The position numbers and the translations under genes were made by a program. The notes under the pieces were generated by a model. It saw only the letters and a list, made by a program, of their open reading frames with translations. It searched no databases and had not been told where the DNA came from. This document shows positions 35,526 through 45,100 of a DNA stretch of 61,078 nucleotides, in pieces (within the stretch, counting starts at the first letter, position 1; every line of letters starts with the position of its first letter). Source of the DNA: Sphingobacteriales bacterium (GTDB taxonomy: Bacteria; Bacteroidota; Bacteroidia; Chitinophagales; JADIYW01); the NCBI GenBank assembly GCA_016719635.1, contig JADJYT010000006.1:1-61078 (forward strand). The letters are read 5' to 3'.

Positions 35526-36763
35526 ATGAACAGTGCAGAATTAGTAGAATCGTTCTCGGAGTTTAAAGACTTTAAAAACATTGACCGCCCAACCATGATG
35601 CGGGTGTTGGAAGATGTTTTCAAAACCTTGCTGCGTAAAAAATACGGCTCCGACCAGAACTTTGACATAATCGTGAATACCGACAAAGGCGACCTGGAAA
35701 TCTGGCGACACCGAACTATCGTAGAGGATGGAAAAGTAGAAGACCGCCTGGCGGAAGTGGAGCTTTCTGTTGCGAAAAAAGTGGAACCCGACATGGAAGC
35801 TGGAGAAGAGTTGTACGAAGAAATCACCATTGAATCTTTCGGCAGACGCGCTATTTTGGCGGCCCGCCAAACCTTGATTTCAAGGGTACTGGATTTGGAG
35901 AAAGACGAAGTCTACAAAAAATACAAAGACAGGGTGGGCGATATCATTTCCGCGGAAGTGTATCAGGTTTGGAAGAAAGAAATTTTGTTGCTGGATGATG
36001 ACGGTAATGAACTTATTCTGCCGAAGAGCGAACAGATCAAAACCGATTTTTATAAAAAAGGCGATACCATCAGGGCGGTCGTTAAGAATGTGGAATTACG
36101 CGGAAGCAACCCGCTGGTTATCTTGTCGCGCACAGATGCTTCTTTCCTCGCAAAACTATTGGAGCAAGAAGTTCCTGAAATTATGGATGGCTTGATTGTG
36201 ATTAAAAAATCGTGCGCGAGCCGGGTGAAAGAGCCAAGGTGGCTGTAGAGTCTTACGATGACAGAATTGACCCTGTTGGTGCTTGTGTCGGCATGAAAGG
36301 CTCCCGTATTCACGGCATTGTCCGCGAGTTGCGAAATGAAAACATTGACATTATCAACTACACCAACAATATCAACCTGTTGCTGCAGCGTTCCTTGACG
36401 CCTGCAAAAATTGAAGGTATTGCACTGGATGAGGTAAAGAAAAGAGCATCGGTTTATTTAAAACCGGATCAGGTTTCCCTGGCAATAGGTAAAGGCGGTT
36501 TCAATATAAAATTAGCCAGCAAATTGACCGGATATGAGATAGATGTGTTCAGAGACACCGATACGGAAGTGGAGGATGACGTGGATTTGGATGAATTTTC
36601 AGATGAAATTGAAGGCTGGATCATAGATGAATTAAAAGCGATTGGTTGCGATACCGCTAAATCCGTTTTGGAACTGGACAGAGATGAGCTGGTGCGCAGA
36701 ACAGATCTGGAAGAAGAAACCATTGACGATGTCATCAAGATTTTAAAATCAGAATTTGAATAA
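35526..36763 (+). CDS. nusA: Transcription factor NusA, with an apparent one-base frameshift
   Basis: Binds RNA polymerase and controls pausing, termination and antitermination. The first frame (from 35526) carries the N-terminal polymerase-binding domain and S1 domain up to LEQEVPEIMDGLIVIKK. The second frame resumes exactly as VREPGERAKVAVESYDDRID, then the KH domains (VGACVGMKGSRIHGIVRELR; SLAIGKGGFNIKLASKLTGY) and an acidic C-terminus. The break is at the A-run 36204-36209: seven A instead of six restores ATT AAA AAA ATC GTG and a 412-residue protein. NusA is normally essential, so a missing base in the sequence is likeliest. Confidence 0.9.
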
Positions 36764-36852
36764 CATGAATAGTCATTAGCCACCAGTCGTTGGTCAATAG
36801 AGATATTAAACCACATGACTATTGACCATTGACCATTGACTAAACAAGAAAT

Positions 36853-39567
36853 ATGTCAGAAGGGAAATCCATACGATTAGCAAGTGCGGCGAAGGAGCTG
36901 AATGTTGGTACGTCTACCATAGTGGACCACTTGCATGAAAAAGGCTTCAAAGACGTGGAGAACAAGCCGAACACCAAGCTTACCGAAGAGCAGTATAACG
37001 TATTGCTGCGAGATTTTGTGCAATCGATTGCTATCAAAGAGAAGGCAGAACAAATCAATATCGGAAAACGGAAAGAAGAGGAAATCTCTATCAAAGAAGC
37101 CATTCAGGCGGCAAAGGAAGAAGCAAAAACGGAAGAGGTAATTCACAAAATTGCGAAAACAGACGTTGAAGGACCAAAGGTTTTGGGAAAGATTGACCTT
37201 ACGGAGAAACCTAAAAAGTCAGAAGAGAAAAAGAAGGAGGAAGCAGCTAAAACAGAGGAAGAAAAGCCTAAAAAAACAGCTAAAAAGACTACAGAAACAG
37301 CTGCGGAGCCGGATAATACAGAAACGACGGTAACGGAAAAAACAGAAGCTGCCATTGTCCCTGCAGAAAAAGCACAGGACGAGGTTATCCGCGCAAAAAC
37401 CGAGACGCTGTCCGGACCTAAAATATTAGGCAAAATAGAATTACCCATTAAACAGGAAAGAAGACCGGAAGACATACACCGTGAAGATGAAAAAATCAGA
37501 CGGGAAAAAGAGAAAGACAAAGGCAAGGATGATAAGCAGAAGAGAGCCCGTATTTCTCAGACAAAAGTAGACATCAAGAAATTTGAGCCCTCTAAAGATA
37601 CCCGCCCAACCAGAACAGCTACCAGCAGACCGGATAACCGACGAGCAAAACCCGCGGATTCTAAAGAAGGAATTTCAGAGAAAGATATTCAGGAAAAGAT
37701 TCGTTCCACTATGGCAAAATTGCAGGGAACGAAAGCAAAATCAGACCGATCCAAATATAGAAAAACAAAGCGGGACGAACACGCCACCCGGGCGGAAGGT
37801 GAAAACCAGGAGTCCAATGTTTTACAGCTCACCGAGTTTATTACCGTAAGTGATTTAGCCGGCTTGATGGATGTTTCCCCAACACAGGTCATCAGCTCCT
37901 GTATGGGATTGGGGGTATTCGTTTCCATTAATCAGCGGTTGGATGCGGAAGTGATAGAATTAGTGGCAAGTGAGTTTGGATATGAGGTGCAGTTTATCAA
38001 CCTGGCGGATGAAGACGATGAGGAAGAAGAATACGTAGATGAGCCGGAAGATTTGGTAAAGCGCCCTCCGATTGTAACCATCATGGGCCACGTTGACCAT
38101 GGTAAGACATCTTTATTGGACTATATACGAAGTGCTAATGTGGTTGCCGGAGAAATGGGCGGTATCACTCAGCATATAGGAGCATATGAAGTGGAAACCG
38201 TCAAAGGGGAACACATTACGTTCTTAGATACACCGGGTCACGAAGCGTTTACCGCGATGCGTGCGCGTGGTGCAAAGCTCACAGACATAGCAGTAATAGT
38301 AATTGCGGCGGATGACAGCATCATGCCACAAACCAAAGAAGCCATTTCGCATGCGCAGGCAGCGGAAGTTCCGATGATTTTTGCCATCAATAAAATTGAT
38401 AAGGACGGAGCCAATCCCGATAACATCAGGAACCAGTTGTCTCAGATGAATATCATGGTGGAAGAATGGGGCGGTAAATTCCAGTGTCAGGAAATATCCG
38501 CAAAAAAAGGCTTAAACATTGATAAATTATTAGATAAGATAGTGCTGGAATCCGAAATGCTGGATTTGAAAGCCAATCCGAATAAACCGGCTATCGGTTC
38601 TGTCATTGAAGCACAGCTGGATAAAGGCCGGGGTTACGTATCTACCATCATGGTGCAGGAAGGTACTCTGAAAATCGGTGACTTTGTGGTGGCCGGACAA
38701 TACTTTGGAAAAGTAAAAGCCATGACCAATGAGCGGGGTGTTCGTATTGAGAAGGCAGGGCCATCATCACCGGTACAGGTATTGGGCCTGTTGGGAGCAC
38801 CAACTGCAGGTGATAAGATAAGAGTATACGAAGATGAAGATGAAGGAAAAGAAACAGCGAACAGACGCGCTACGATCATTCGGGAGCAGGGAATGCGTGC
38901 TAAGAAACATATCACACTCGATGAAATCGGACGCCGTCTGGCTTTGGGTAATTTCAAGGAATTAAACTTAATCATCAAAGGTGACGTGGACGGTTCGGTG
39001 GAAGCATTGGCCGACTCTTTACTGAAATTAACGACGGAAGAAATTCAGGTGAATGTCATACACAAAGGTGTGGGAGCTATCAGCGAGTCTGATGTGTTGC
39101 TGGCATCCGCATCCGATGCGATTATTTGTGCATTCCAGGTGCGGCCATCCATGAATGCAAAAGTGCTGGCGGAAAAAGAAGATATTCAAATCAAGTACTA
39201 CAACATCATCTATGATGCAATCGACGAAATCAAGGCGGCGATGGAAGGTTTGTTAGAGCCGAAATTCGAAGAAAAGATTGTTGGTAATATTGAAGTCCGC
39301 GAAGTGTTTAAGGTAACGAAAGTGGGAACCATCGCAGGTTGTTATGTATTGGACGGACGGGTGGCGCGTAACCATAAAATCAGAATCATCCGGGATGGTA
39401 TTGTTATCCATACGGGAGAGCTGGAATCATTGAAACGTTTCAAAGACGACGTTAAAGATGTGGTGAAAGGTTACGAATGCGGCCTGAAAATAAAAGGCTA
39501 TAACGATATACAGGTGGGCGATATCGTCGAAGCATTCGAACAGGTAGAAGTCAAACGCAAGCTGTAA
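36853..39567 (+). CDS. infB: Translation initiation factor IF-2
   Basis: GTPase that delivers initiator tRNA to the 30S subunit. 904 residues. A short N-terminal IF2_N helix domain (SIRLASAAKELNVGTSTIVD) precedes a long Lys/Glu-rich linker (residues about 75-320). The G domain follows, with GHVDHGKTSLL near residue 411, the switch II motif DTPGHEAF, and NKID. Domains II-IV end at EAFEQVEVKRKL. Third gene of the rimP-nusA-infB operon, 89 bp after nusA, and followed by a strong terminator. Confidence 0.97.
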   Translation: MSEGKSIRLASAAKELNVGTSTIVDHLHEKGFKDVENKPNTKLTEEQYNVLLRDFVQSIAIKEKAEQINIGKRKEEEISIKEAIQAAKEEAKTEEVIHKIAKTDVEGPKVLGKIDLTEKPKKSEEKKKEEAAKTEEEKPKKTAKKTTETAAEPDNTETTVTEKTEAAIVPAEKAQDEVIRAKTETLSGPKILGKIELPIKQERRPEDIHREDEKIRREKEKDKGKDDKQKRARISQTKVDIKKFEPSKDTRPTRTATSRPDNRRAKPADSKEGISEKDIQEKIRSTMAKLQGTKAKSDRSKYRKTKRDEHATRAEGENQESNVLQLTEFITVSDLAGLMDVSPTQVISSCMGLGVFVSINQRLDAEVIELVASEFGYEVQFINLADEDDEEEEYVDEPEDLVKRPPIVTIMGHVDHGKTSLLDYIRSANVVAGEMGGITQHIGAYEVETVKGEHITFLDTPGHEAFTAMRARGAKLTDIAVIVIAADDSIMPQTKEAISHAQAAEVPMIFAINKIDKDGANPDNIRNQLSQMNIMVEEWGGKFQCQEISAKKGLNIDKLLDKIVLESEMLDLKANPNKPAIGSVIEAQLDKGRGYVSTIMVQEGTLKIGDFVVAGQYFGKVKAMTNERGVRIEKAGPSSPVQVLGLLGAPTAGDKIRVYEDEDEGKETANRRATIIREQGMRAKKHITLDEIGRRLALGNFKELNLIIKGDVDGSVEALADSLLKLTTEEIQVNVIHKGVGAISESDVLLASASDAIICAFQVRPSMNAKVLAEKEDIQIKYYNIIYDAIDEIKAAMEGLLEPKFEEKIVGNIEVREVFKVTKVGTIAGCYVLDGRVARNHKIRIIRDGIVIHTGELESLKRFKDDVKDVVKGYECGLKIKGYNDIQVGDIVEAFEQVEVKRKL

Positions 39568-39600
39568 TTTATGCCACGATTATCATGGCATGATAAATCA

Positions 39601-39632
39601 AAAAACGCACATCATATGATGTGCGTTTTTTT
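39601..39632 (+). terminator. Terminator after infB
   Basis: A perfect palindrome AACGCACATCAT / ATGATGTGCGTT (39604-39627) flanked by A5 and T7. It is symmetrical enough to work in both directions, also serving the convergent gene at 39659. Confidence 0.9.
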
Positions 39633-39658
39633 GTATTCCTTACGGTAAGTATTTCAGG

Positions 39659-40426
39659 TTACAATCCATTTATAGATAATCCGAATACAATCGGATTCAT
39701 CCTGGGTCCTTTGTTGTTCACAAACGTATTGGACAGGGAATAATAACAGAACAGATTGAACAGGCCATAACCGGCCCGGATATAAGGGCCGTAACGCAGC
39801 TTATTCATATTGGCAACACCCAGTTGTTTAAATTTGATATTGTTACCGCTGTTGTTTAACTCTTCCCCTTCGTATTTCCATTTGCTGCCTACCAGGAATC
39901 CAAACTTGAATCCTACCGATACCTTGATAGCCATACCTGTTTTTTTATGAGGTTTGGAACGGTAGCGGAATTCAAACGGGATGTCGATATAGGTCATATT
40001 CAGTTTGGACTTTTTGGAAGAGATGGAGTCGCCGAATGCATAAAAACGGGTGGCGGTATCTCCTATCCAGCTCATGCCGAATTTTTTGAAATAATAGTTT
40101 TCAGAGCCTACGCCAATTCCGGGCGCCAGGCTGAAATGCTGGAATTTGGTTTTCTTGCCCAAAATCAAATCGTAATAAAAGTAAGCGTTGAATCCGCGGT
40201 TGAAGTTTTCCAGACTGAAATCATTCGGAACAGTAACGCCGCCGTCTTTTTTGATGAATGCGTTCATCATGCAAAATTCCAGTACCAGTCGGTCTTTAGA
40301 TTTATTGATTCTCTTCTTTACAGCCTCCGATATTCCTTTGGGGCCAGCCGTGGAGGCATCCTGCTGTCCGAACACCATAACGGTGGTACAAAATAAAAAG
40401 AACAGACTGAATCCAATTTTACGCAT
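39659..40426 (-). CDS. Outer-membrane beta-barrel protein (porin-family type)
   Basis: 255 residues with a signal peptide ending at VFGQ. Strand-like segments (RLVLEFCMMNAFIKK, FNAYFYYDLILGKKTKFQHF, YIDIPFEFRYRSKP, YGPYIRAGYGLFNLFCYYS) and the final strand NPIVFGLSINGL match the OMP_b-brl_2/PorT-like barrels of Bacteroidota. Function unassigned. It converges on infB at the shared terminator. Confidence 0.7.
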   Translation of the reverse strand: MRKIGFSLFFLFCTTVMVFGQQDASTAGPKGISEAVKKRINKSKDRLVLEFCMMNAFIKKDGGVTVPNDFSLENFNRGFNAYFYYDLILGKKTKFQHFSLAPGIGVGSENYYFKKFGMSWIGDTATRFYAFGDSISSKKSKLNMTYIDIPFEFRYRSKPHKKTGMAIKVSVGFKFGFLVGSKWKYEGEELNNSGNNIKFKQLGVANMNKLRYGPYIRAGYGLFNLFCYYSLSNTFVNNKGPRMNPIVFGLSINGL

Positions 40427-40503
40427 AAATCCTTTTTCTTATTAAAAATAGACTGCAAAAATACGGTTTTTATTGGTTAAATCGGACAATTAACCTTTAT
40501 TAA

Positions 40504-42204
40504 TTAAAACAAAACAGGCAAATCGTAATATCGGTTGAAGATGTTTGTGGCGAAGCTGATCATAAAAGAATTGCTTTTAAGGTCAGTGGTATTGGCCACC
40601 TTGGAGGTATATTTCCGAAACTGTCCCTTTGCTTCGATAATCATGTTGAGTTTTGGATTCAGGATATATCCCACACGTATGTCATGGTCCATCACATTAT
40701 AGCCAAATCCATTCTGTATTTTTACATTCGTCGTCGTCGTCGCCTGTGAGCCGATATCCAAAATGTTGTTTCCGTAATTCTGGTTTAGGGAGGTATCTGT
40801 AGCGGTTTGCGTGTACGACATTTTATAGGATGCATACACCCGTTTGTATTGATAATTGGCCATTACCAGAAACTCGTTGAAGTTCGCCCCCATCGGGTGT
40901 CCTAACGCCTGGTTGTAATGTGAATAGCCGATTGCGCTGTCCTGTCCCTGATAAGAGTAAGGCCGGACACTGTTGTATTCCACCTGCAGGTTCAGGTTTT
41001 TCACGCCGCCCACATCGAAATATTTCACACCGGCCTGCCATCCCATCCTGCGGTCTGAAGTATTCTTCTTACCGTAACGGTTAAACATGAACTGCCCGTA
41101 TAAGACGATGTATTTCGGGCATGTAACCTTTATGTTCAGGCCATACACCTTGGTTGTGTTGGGTGCCAGATTCTTTTGAAAGGCACGTATTCCTAAAATG
41201 GGATTGATGTAGTTGTAATTGAAATAGGTGTTTCCTTTTTCGGTGGTCCTTCTCCAGGTGATGCCTTCAAATATGCCAATCTGCAGAAACTTTGCCGCAT
41301 CGATACTTAAGTAATTAAAATTCGCCAGCTTGCGCGGATAGCCTTGCCCGAAATCGTTGAAGTTATTCAGGTTGTCAATCAGCTCGGCGTAGATACTGGT
41401 GTATTTGATGCGCCATACGGTGGTGGTGAATTTTATGTAAGGATATGTGTAAGAGTTGTCCGATAAAAATAAGGAACGGTATCCGTCACCGATGAAATGT
41501 TTTCCGTTACCGACTTCGATGTTGAACTGCTTCACAGGAGAATAGGATAAATACGCATTGATACTGGAGAAATCCAGCCCGCCGCTGCCCCTGTTGCGAA
41601 TATTACCTTCGCCCGGAATGGCGCTGGTCAGCAAACTGTAAATGGTTACGTAAGGAGGGAATTTTCCAACCGTGTTAATGAAGGAAGTGTACAGGGTAAC
41701 CTTGCTGCCGATATCCACCCGCAGCTCCAGCCCTTTCTGGTTATAGCTCAATACTTTCTTTTCCGTCAGGTCATATCCGAACCCGACATTGAAAATAGGA
41801 TTGACGGCCACATACACTTTTCGTTTTTTGTATTGGGTATCGTAGATATTGTCTTCATAAAAAACGGAGTCCTTCGCCAGGATTTTTCCGAAGTGTTTGA
41901 CATAACCTTTCTCATCAAACTCTAAAATATTTTCGAACCCTACCTGATTCACCAGTTTGCTGAACCAGTTGGTATGCGGCATCCTTTCGAAATGCTGTAC
42001 CGTATCCGGATAAACGAAATTGTAAACTTCTGCCGCTTTATAAGGTTTTACGGCGCTATGAAAGACCCCCTTATCCCAGCCGTTTAGATACTTCTCATAG
42101 CTCAGCACCATGTTTCGGTTGAGCGGCATATTTTCCTGTTGAGCCTGCGCAAAAATAGAAAAAGAGAACAGTAAATATAAGAGAGCGTATTTGTTAGAAT
42201 GCAT
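40504..42204 (-). CDS. RemB-like gliding/capsule-associated outer-membrane protein
   Basis: 566 residues from the ATG at 42204 (MHSNKYALLYLLFSF); a GTG at 42213 is also possible. The signal peptide ends at AQAQ. NIEVGNGKHFIGDGYRSLFL and YPYIKFTTTVWRIKYTSIYA are close to what I remember of the RemB family (Flavobacterium gliding protein) and related Wzi-like barrel proteins. The rest alternates aromatic strands. It overlaps the stop of the upstream glycosylphosphotransferase gene by about 11 bp, linking it to surface polysaccharide. RemB versus Wzi-like naming is uncertain. Confidence 0.65.
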   Translation of the reverse strand: MHSNKYALLYLLFSFSIFAQAQQENMPLNRNMVLSYEKYLNGWDKGVFHSAVKPYKAAEVYNFVYPDTVQHFERMPHTNWFSKLVNQVGFENILEFDEKGYVKHFGKILAKDSVFYEDNIYDTQYKKRKVYVAVNPIFNVGFGYDLTEKKVLSYNQKGLELRVDIGSKVTLYTSFINTVGKFPPYVTIYSLLTSAIPGEGNIRNRGSGGLDFSSINAYLSYSPVKQFNIEVGNGKHFIGDGYRSLFLSDNSYTYPYIKFTTTVWRIKYTSIYAELIDNLNNFNDFGQGYPRKLANFNYLSIDAAKFLQIGIFEGITWRRTTEKGNTYFNYNYINPILGIRAFQKNLAPNTTKVYGLNIKVTCPKYIVLYGQFMFNRYGKKNTSDRRMGWQAGVKYFDVGGVKNLNLQVEYNSVRPYSYQGQDSAIGYSHYNQALGHPMGANFNEFLVMANYQYKRVYASYKMSYTQTATDTSLNQNYGNNILDIGSQATTTTNVKIQNGFGYNVMDHDIRVGYILNPKLNMIIEAKGQFRKYTSKVANTTDLKSNSFMISFATNIFNRYYDLPVLF

Positions 42205-43612
42205 TTTCTTCACCTCGTAGCATATTGATGATGGTCATGATAATTATTTTGACATCCAGTCCGAAGCTCCAGTTTTCTATGTACCAGACATCCGCGCGAA
42301 CCCTTCCTTCCATATCATTCACATCTTTGGTTTCGCCTCGATACCCGTTCACCTGAGCCCACCCGGTAATGCCGGGCTTGATTAAATGCCGAACCATAAA
42401 TTTATCAATAATTTTTGAATATTCTTCCGTGTGCTTCAGCATATGAGGTCGTGGACCGATAACGGACATTTGTCCCGTGAAAACATTGATGAATTGGGGA
42501 AGCTCGTCCAGGTTGGTCTTTCGCAAAAATTTCCCGATGGGAGTGATGCGCTGGTCGTGCCGCGTTGCCTGTCTGTGGTGCGCATCACCGTTTACGTACA
42601 TCGTACGGAATTTGATAACGGAAAAAGATTTGTTCTTAATGCCCGAACGCTTTTGAATAAAAAACACCGGTCCCCTGGAGGTCAGTTTAATGATGACTGC
42701 CATTAACGGGATAAACCAGGACAGGATAAACAACAGCACCAGTATGGAAAATCCGATATCAAACAGTCGCTTGATAAAGCGGTTGACAATGTTTTCAAGT
42801 GGTTCGCTGCGCAAGGTCATCACGGGGATTTGTCCGTAATAATCGATTTCAACCTTATTGAGGTGGTGTGTCAGAAAGCGGGATAGATCCGGAACGATTT
42901 TAACACGAATCAGGTTCTCATCGCCAAATTGTATCAGCCCTTTAATGTTTTCTTCATCATCATACGGCAGGGCGCAGAACATTTCATCTATCTGATGTTC
43001 CACCGCATATCTTTTGGCGTCTTCCACCGTTCCCAAAATATGCTTTTTGACATTCTCCGTATATTTTTCCGGATTATTATCATAAAATCCGAGAAACTGG
43101 TAGCCGTATTCTATTTTATGCTCCAGCATGGTCTTAAATTCCTGCGCCGTTTCACCGGCACCAATAATCATTACCTTTCTGTTGTTAAAGCCTCGCGCCC
43201 GGTATATGCGCACGATTTTTATGAAACCGAACCGCCAGATCATTGTGAAAATAAACGCAGTGATATAGGTAATCATCAGCACCTCGCGCGACAACTTGAA
43301 AGTCTGGTTGTAATCTTTAAAGACAACGATATAGGAAAAAGATAAAACAACCTCCAGAAAGAACAATTTCAACAAAGCGGACAGCAACGTGAAGAAACGC
43401 GTGTTTCTGTACATGTCGAACGTACCGGAAAGCTGTGCTGCAAATAGATAAATGACGTTGAGATAAATCCACAGCTGCAGATACTTGGTATCAAACATCT
43501 GCACGTAATTCCAAAAACCCCAGACATGCCCTAGAAAGTAGGCGACATTCAGGATAAGCAAATCACCTAAAGCATGGATTAAAACATAGAGATTGGTAAT
43601 TCTTTTTTTCAT
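42194..43612 (-). CDS. Undecaprenyl-phosphate glycosylphosphotransferase (exopolysaccharide type)
   Basis: 472 residues. Four N-terminal helices are followed by a nucleotide-binding-like CoA_binding_3 domain (FNNRKVMIIGAGETAQEFKT). The C-terminal bacterial sugar transferase domain contains KRLFDIGFSILVLL, VIKFRTMYVN, LDELPQFINVFTGQMSVIGP and KPGITGWAQVNGYRG. This enzyme starts lipid-linked repeat-unit synthesis by moving a sugar phosphate onto undecaprenyl phosphate. It is the first gene of a two-gene leftward operon with the RemB-like barrel. Confidence 0.95.
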   Translation of the reverse strand: MKKRITNLYVLIHALGDLLILNVAYFLGHVWGFWNYVQMFDTKYLQLWIYLNVIYLFAAQLSGTFDMYRNTRFFTLLSALLKLFFLEVVLSFSYIVVFKDYNQTFKLSREVLMITYITAFIFTMIWRFGFIKIVRIYRARGFNNRKVMIIGAGETAQEFKTMLEHKIEYGYQFLGFYDNNPEKYTENVKKHILGTVEDAKRYAVEHQIDEMFCALPYDDEENIKGLIQFGDENLIRVKIVPDLSRFLTHHLNKVEIDYYGQIPVMTLRSEPLENIVNRFIKRLFDIGFSILVLLFILSWFIPLMAVIIKLTSRGPVFFIQKRSGIKNKSFSVIKFRTMYVNGDAHHRQATRHDQRITPIGKFLRKTNLDELPQFINVFTGQMSVIGPRPHMLKHTEEYSKIIDKFMVRHLIKPGITGWAQVNGYRGETKDVNDMEGRVRADVWYIENWSFGLDVKIIIMTIINMLRGEENAF

Positions 43613-43935
43613 TCGTAAGGAGCGGTTTACTTAACGGCACGTCTAAGCTGTTCCAGCTTTCAAAAATACTATATTATCTTGTCAACTTAAAATTTAGTTA
43701 TTTGTTCAAAGCCATTTTCTATGCTTTAAAATTAATACAACTCATCTTATTTTGACAAAACAAAAATATGGGATTGTAATTGCAAATGATTTATTTTTCA
43801 TCATAATTTTTTGAGTGTTAGTGTTTTATGTATTTATTAGTGGCGGTGTGTATTTTTTTTGATTTTAATTTATGGAATTTGCTTCCTTTCGGTATCTTAA
43901 TAGTATAAATTTGTAAATCACAAAACGAACACATT
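43613..43935. promoter_or_regulatory. Divergent intergenic region with the recA promoter
   Basis: 323 bp, AT-rich, no gene. For recA, a TAAATTTG box (43906-43913) fits TAnnTTTG; a TTTG at 43878-43881 lies 24 bp upstream, slightly further than usual for the -33 element. No obvious LexA-type palindrome was seen near the start. The left part should hold the glycosylphosphotransferase promoter. Confidence 0.5.
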
Positions 43936-44931
43936 ATGAGTAAAGACGACAAAGCGAAAGCACTGCAACTGACACTGGAAAAATTGGACAAACAATACGG
44001 TAAAGGAACCGTAATGAAATTAGGCGATAACAGCATCGTAGAATCGGAAGTGATATCTACCGGCTCGCTGGGGTTGGACCTGGCATTAGGTATTGGCGGT
44101 TTTCCGCGCGGAAGGATTATTGAAATCTATGGGCCGGAATCTTCCGGTAAAACGACATTGGCGATCCATGCCATTGCCCAGACACAAAAACAAGGAGGCG
44201 TTTGCGCGATTATTGATGCGGAACATGCCTTTGATAAAAAATATGCGGAAGCATTGGGTGTGGATACGGATAATCTGTACATCACCCAGCCGGATGACGG
44301 TGAACAGGCGCTGGATATCGCAGAGCAGTTGATTCGCTCCGCTGCAATTGATTTGGTGGTGGTGGATTCCGTGGCGGCACTGGTACCACGCAGCGAAATT
44401 GAAGGCGAAATGGGTGACAGCAAGATGGGTTTACATGCCCGCCTGATGAGCCAGGCGATGCGTAAACTCACCGGCGCCATCAGCAAAACCGACTGCAGCT
44501 GTATTTTCATCAACCAGCTGCGCGATAAGATAGGTGTGATGTTTGGCAGCCCAGAAACCACTACAGGCGGAAATGCCCTAAAATTCTATGCATCCATCCG
44601 TCTGGATATCCGACGTGCCGGACAAATCAAAGACAAGGAAAACAATGTCATCGGCAATCAGACCAAGGTGAAGGTGGTGAAGAACAAACTGGCTCCGCCG
44701 TTTAAAGTGGCTGAGTTTGATATCATGTTTGGCAAGGGAATTTCCAAGGAAGGCGAAATTGTCGATATGGGTTCCGAATTGGGCATCCTTCAGAAAAGCG
44801 GAGCCTGGTACAGCTACGAAGGCCAAAAGATTGGACAAGGCAGGGATCAGGTAAAACAACTGCTGTCCGATAATCCGGGACTGGCGGATGAAATTGAAGC
44901 GAAGATCAAAGCCAAATTATTACCGGCTTAA
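43936..44931 (+). CDS. recA: Recombinase RecA
   Basis: Catalyses strand exchange in homologous recombination and activates the SOS response where present. 331 residues. Walker A GPESSGKT is at 66-73; VVVDSVAALVPRSEIEGEMG is the Walker B region, and loop L2 is present in MFGSPETTTGGNALKFYASI. C-terminus is short and moderately charged. A single-gene unit with its own terminator. Confidence 0.98.
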   Translation: MSKDDKAKALQLTLEKLDKQYGKGTVMKLGDNSIVESEVISTGSLGLDLALGIGGFPRGRIIEIYGPESSGKTTLAIHAIAQTQKQGGVCAIIDAEHAFDKKYAEALGVDTDNLYITQPDDGEQALDIAEQLIRSAAIDLVVVDSVAALVPRSEIEGEMGDSKMGLHARLMSQAMRKLTGAISKTDCSCIFINQLRDKIGVMFGSPETTTGGNALKFYASIRLDIRRAGQIKDKENNVIGNQTKVKVVKNKLAPPFKVAEFDIMFGKGISKEGEIVDMGSELGILQKSGAWYSYEGQKIGQGRDQVKQLLSDNPGLADEIEAKIKAKLLPA

Positions 44932-44960
44932 TACTGCAGCATGACGACCAGAATGTCAAT

Positions 44961-44992
44961 AAGGCCATCGCCCAGCGATGGCCTTATTTTTT
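44961..44992 (+). terminator. Terminator after recA
   Basis: AAGGCCATCGC (44961-44971) pairs with GCGATGGCCTT (44975-44985) around a three-base loop; a T-rich tail follows to 44992. An ATG lies inside the right arm at 44978. Confidence 0.9.
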
Positions 44993-45100
44993 AAAGATAT
45001 CGCCATAATCATTCTTAAATATTCGTATTTCAAAAATAGAATCTCGATATTCGTAATTCTATCTGTTGTATTTATGGTTCTATTATTTCAAATGATAACG

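Noticed and set aside
36204..36209. Programmed ribosomal or transcriptional frameshift in nusA
   Set aside because: A6 is short for slippage, there is no stimulatory structure obvious nearby, and a single lost base in a homopolymer explains it; other indels occur in this window.
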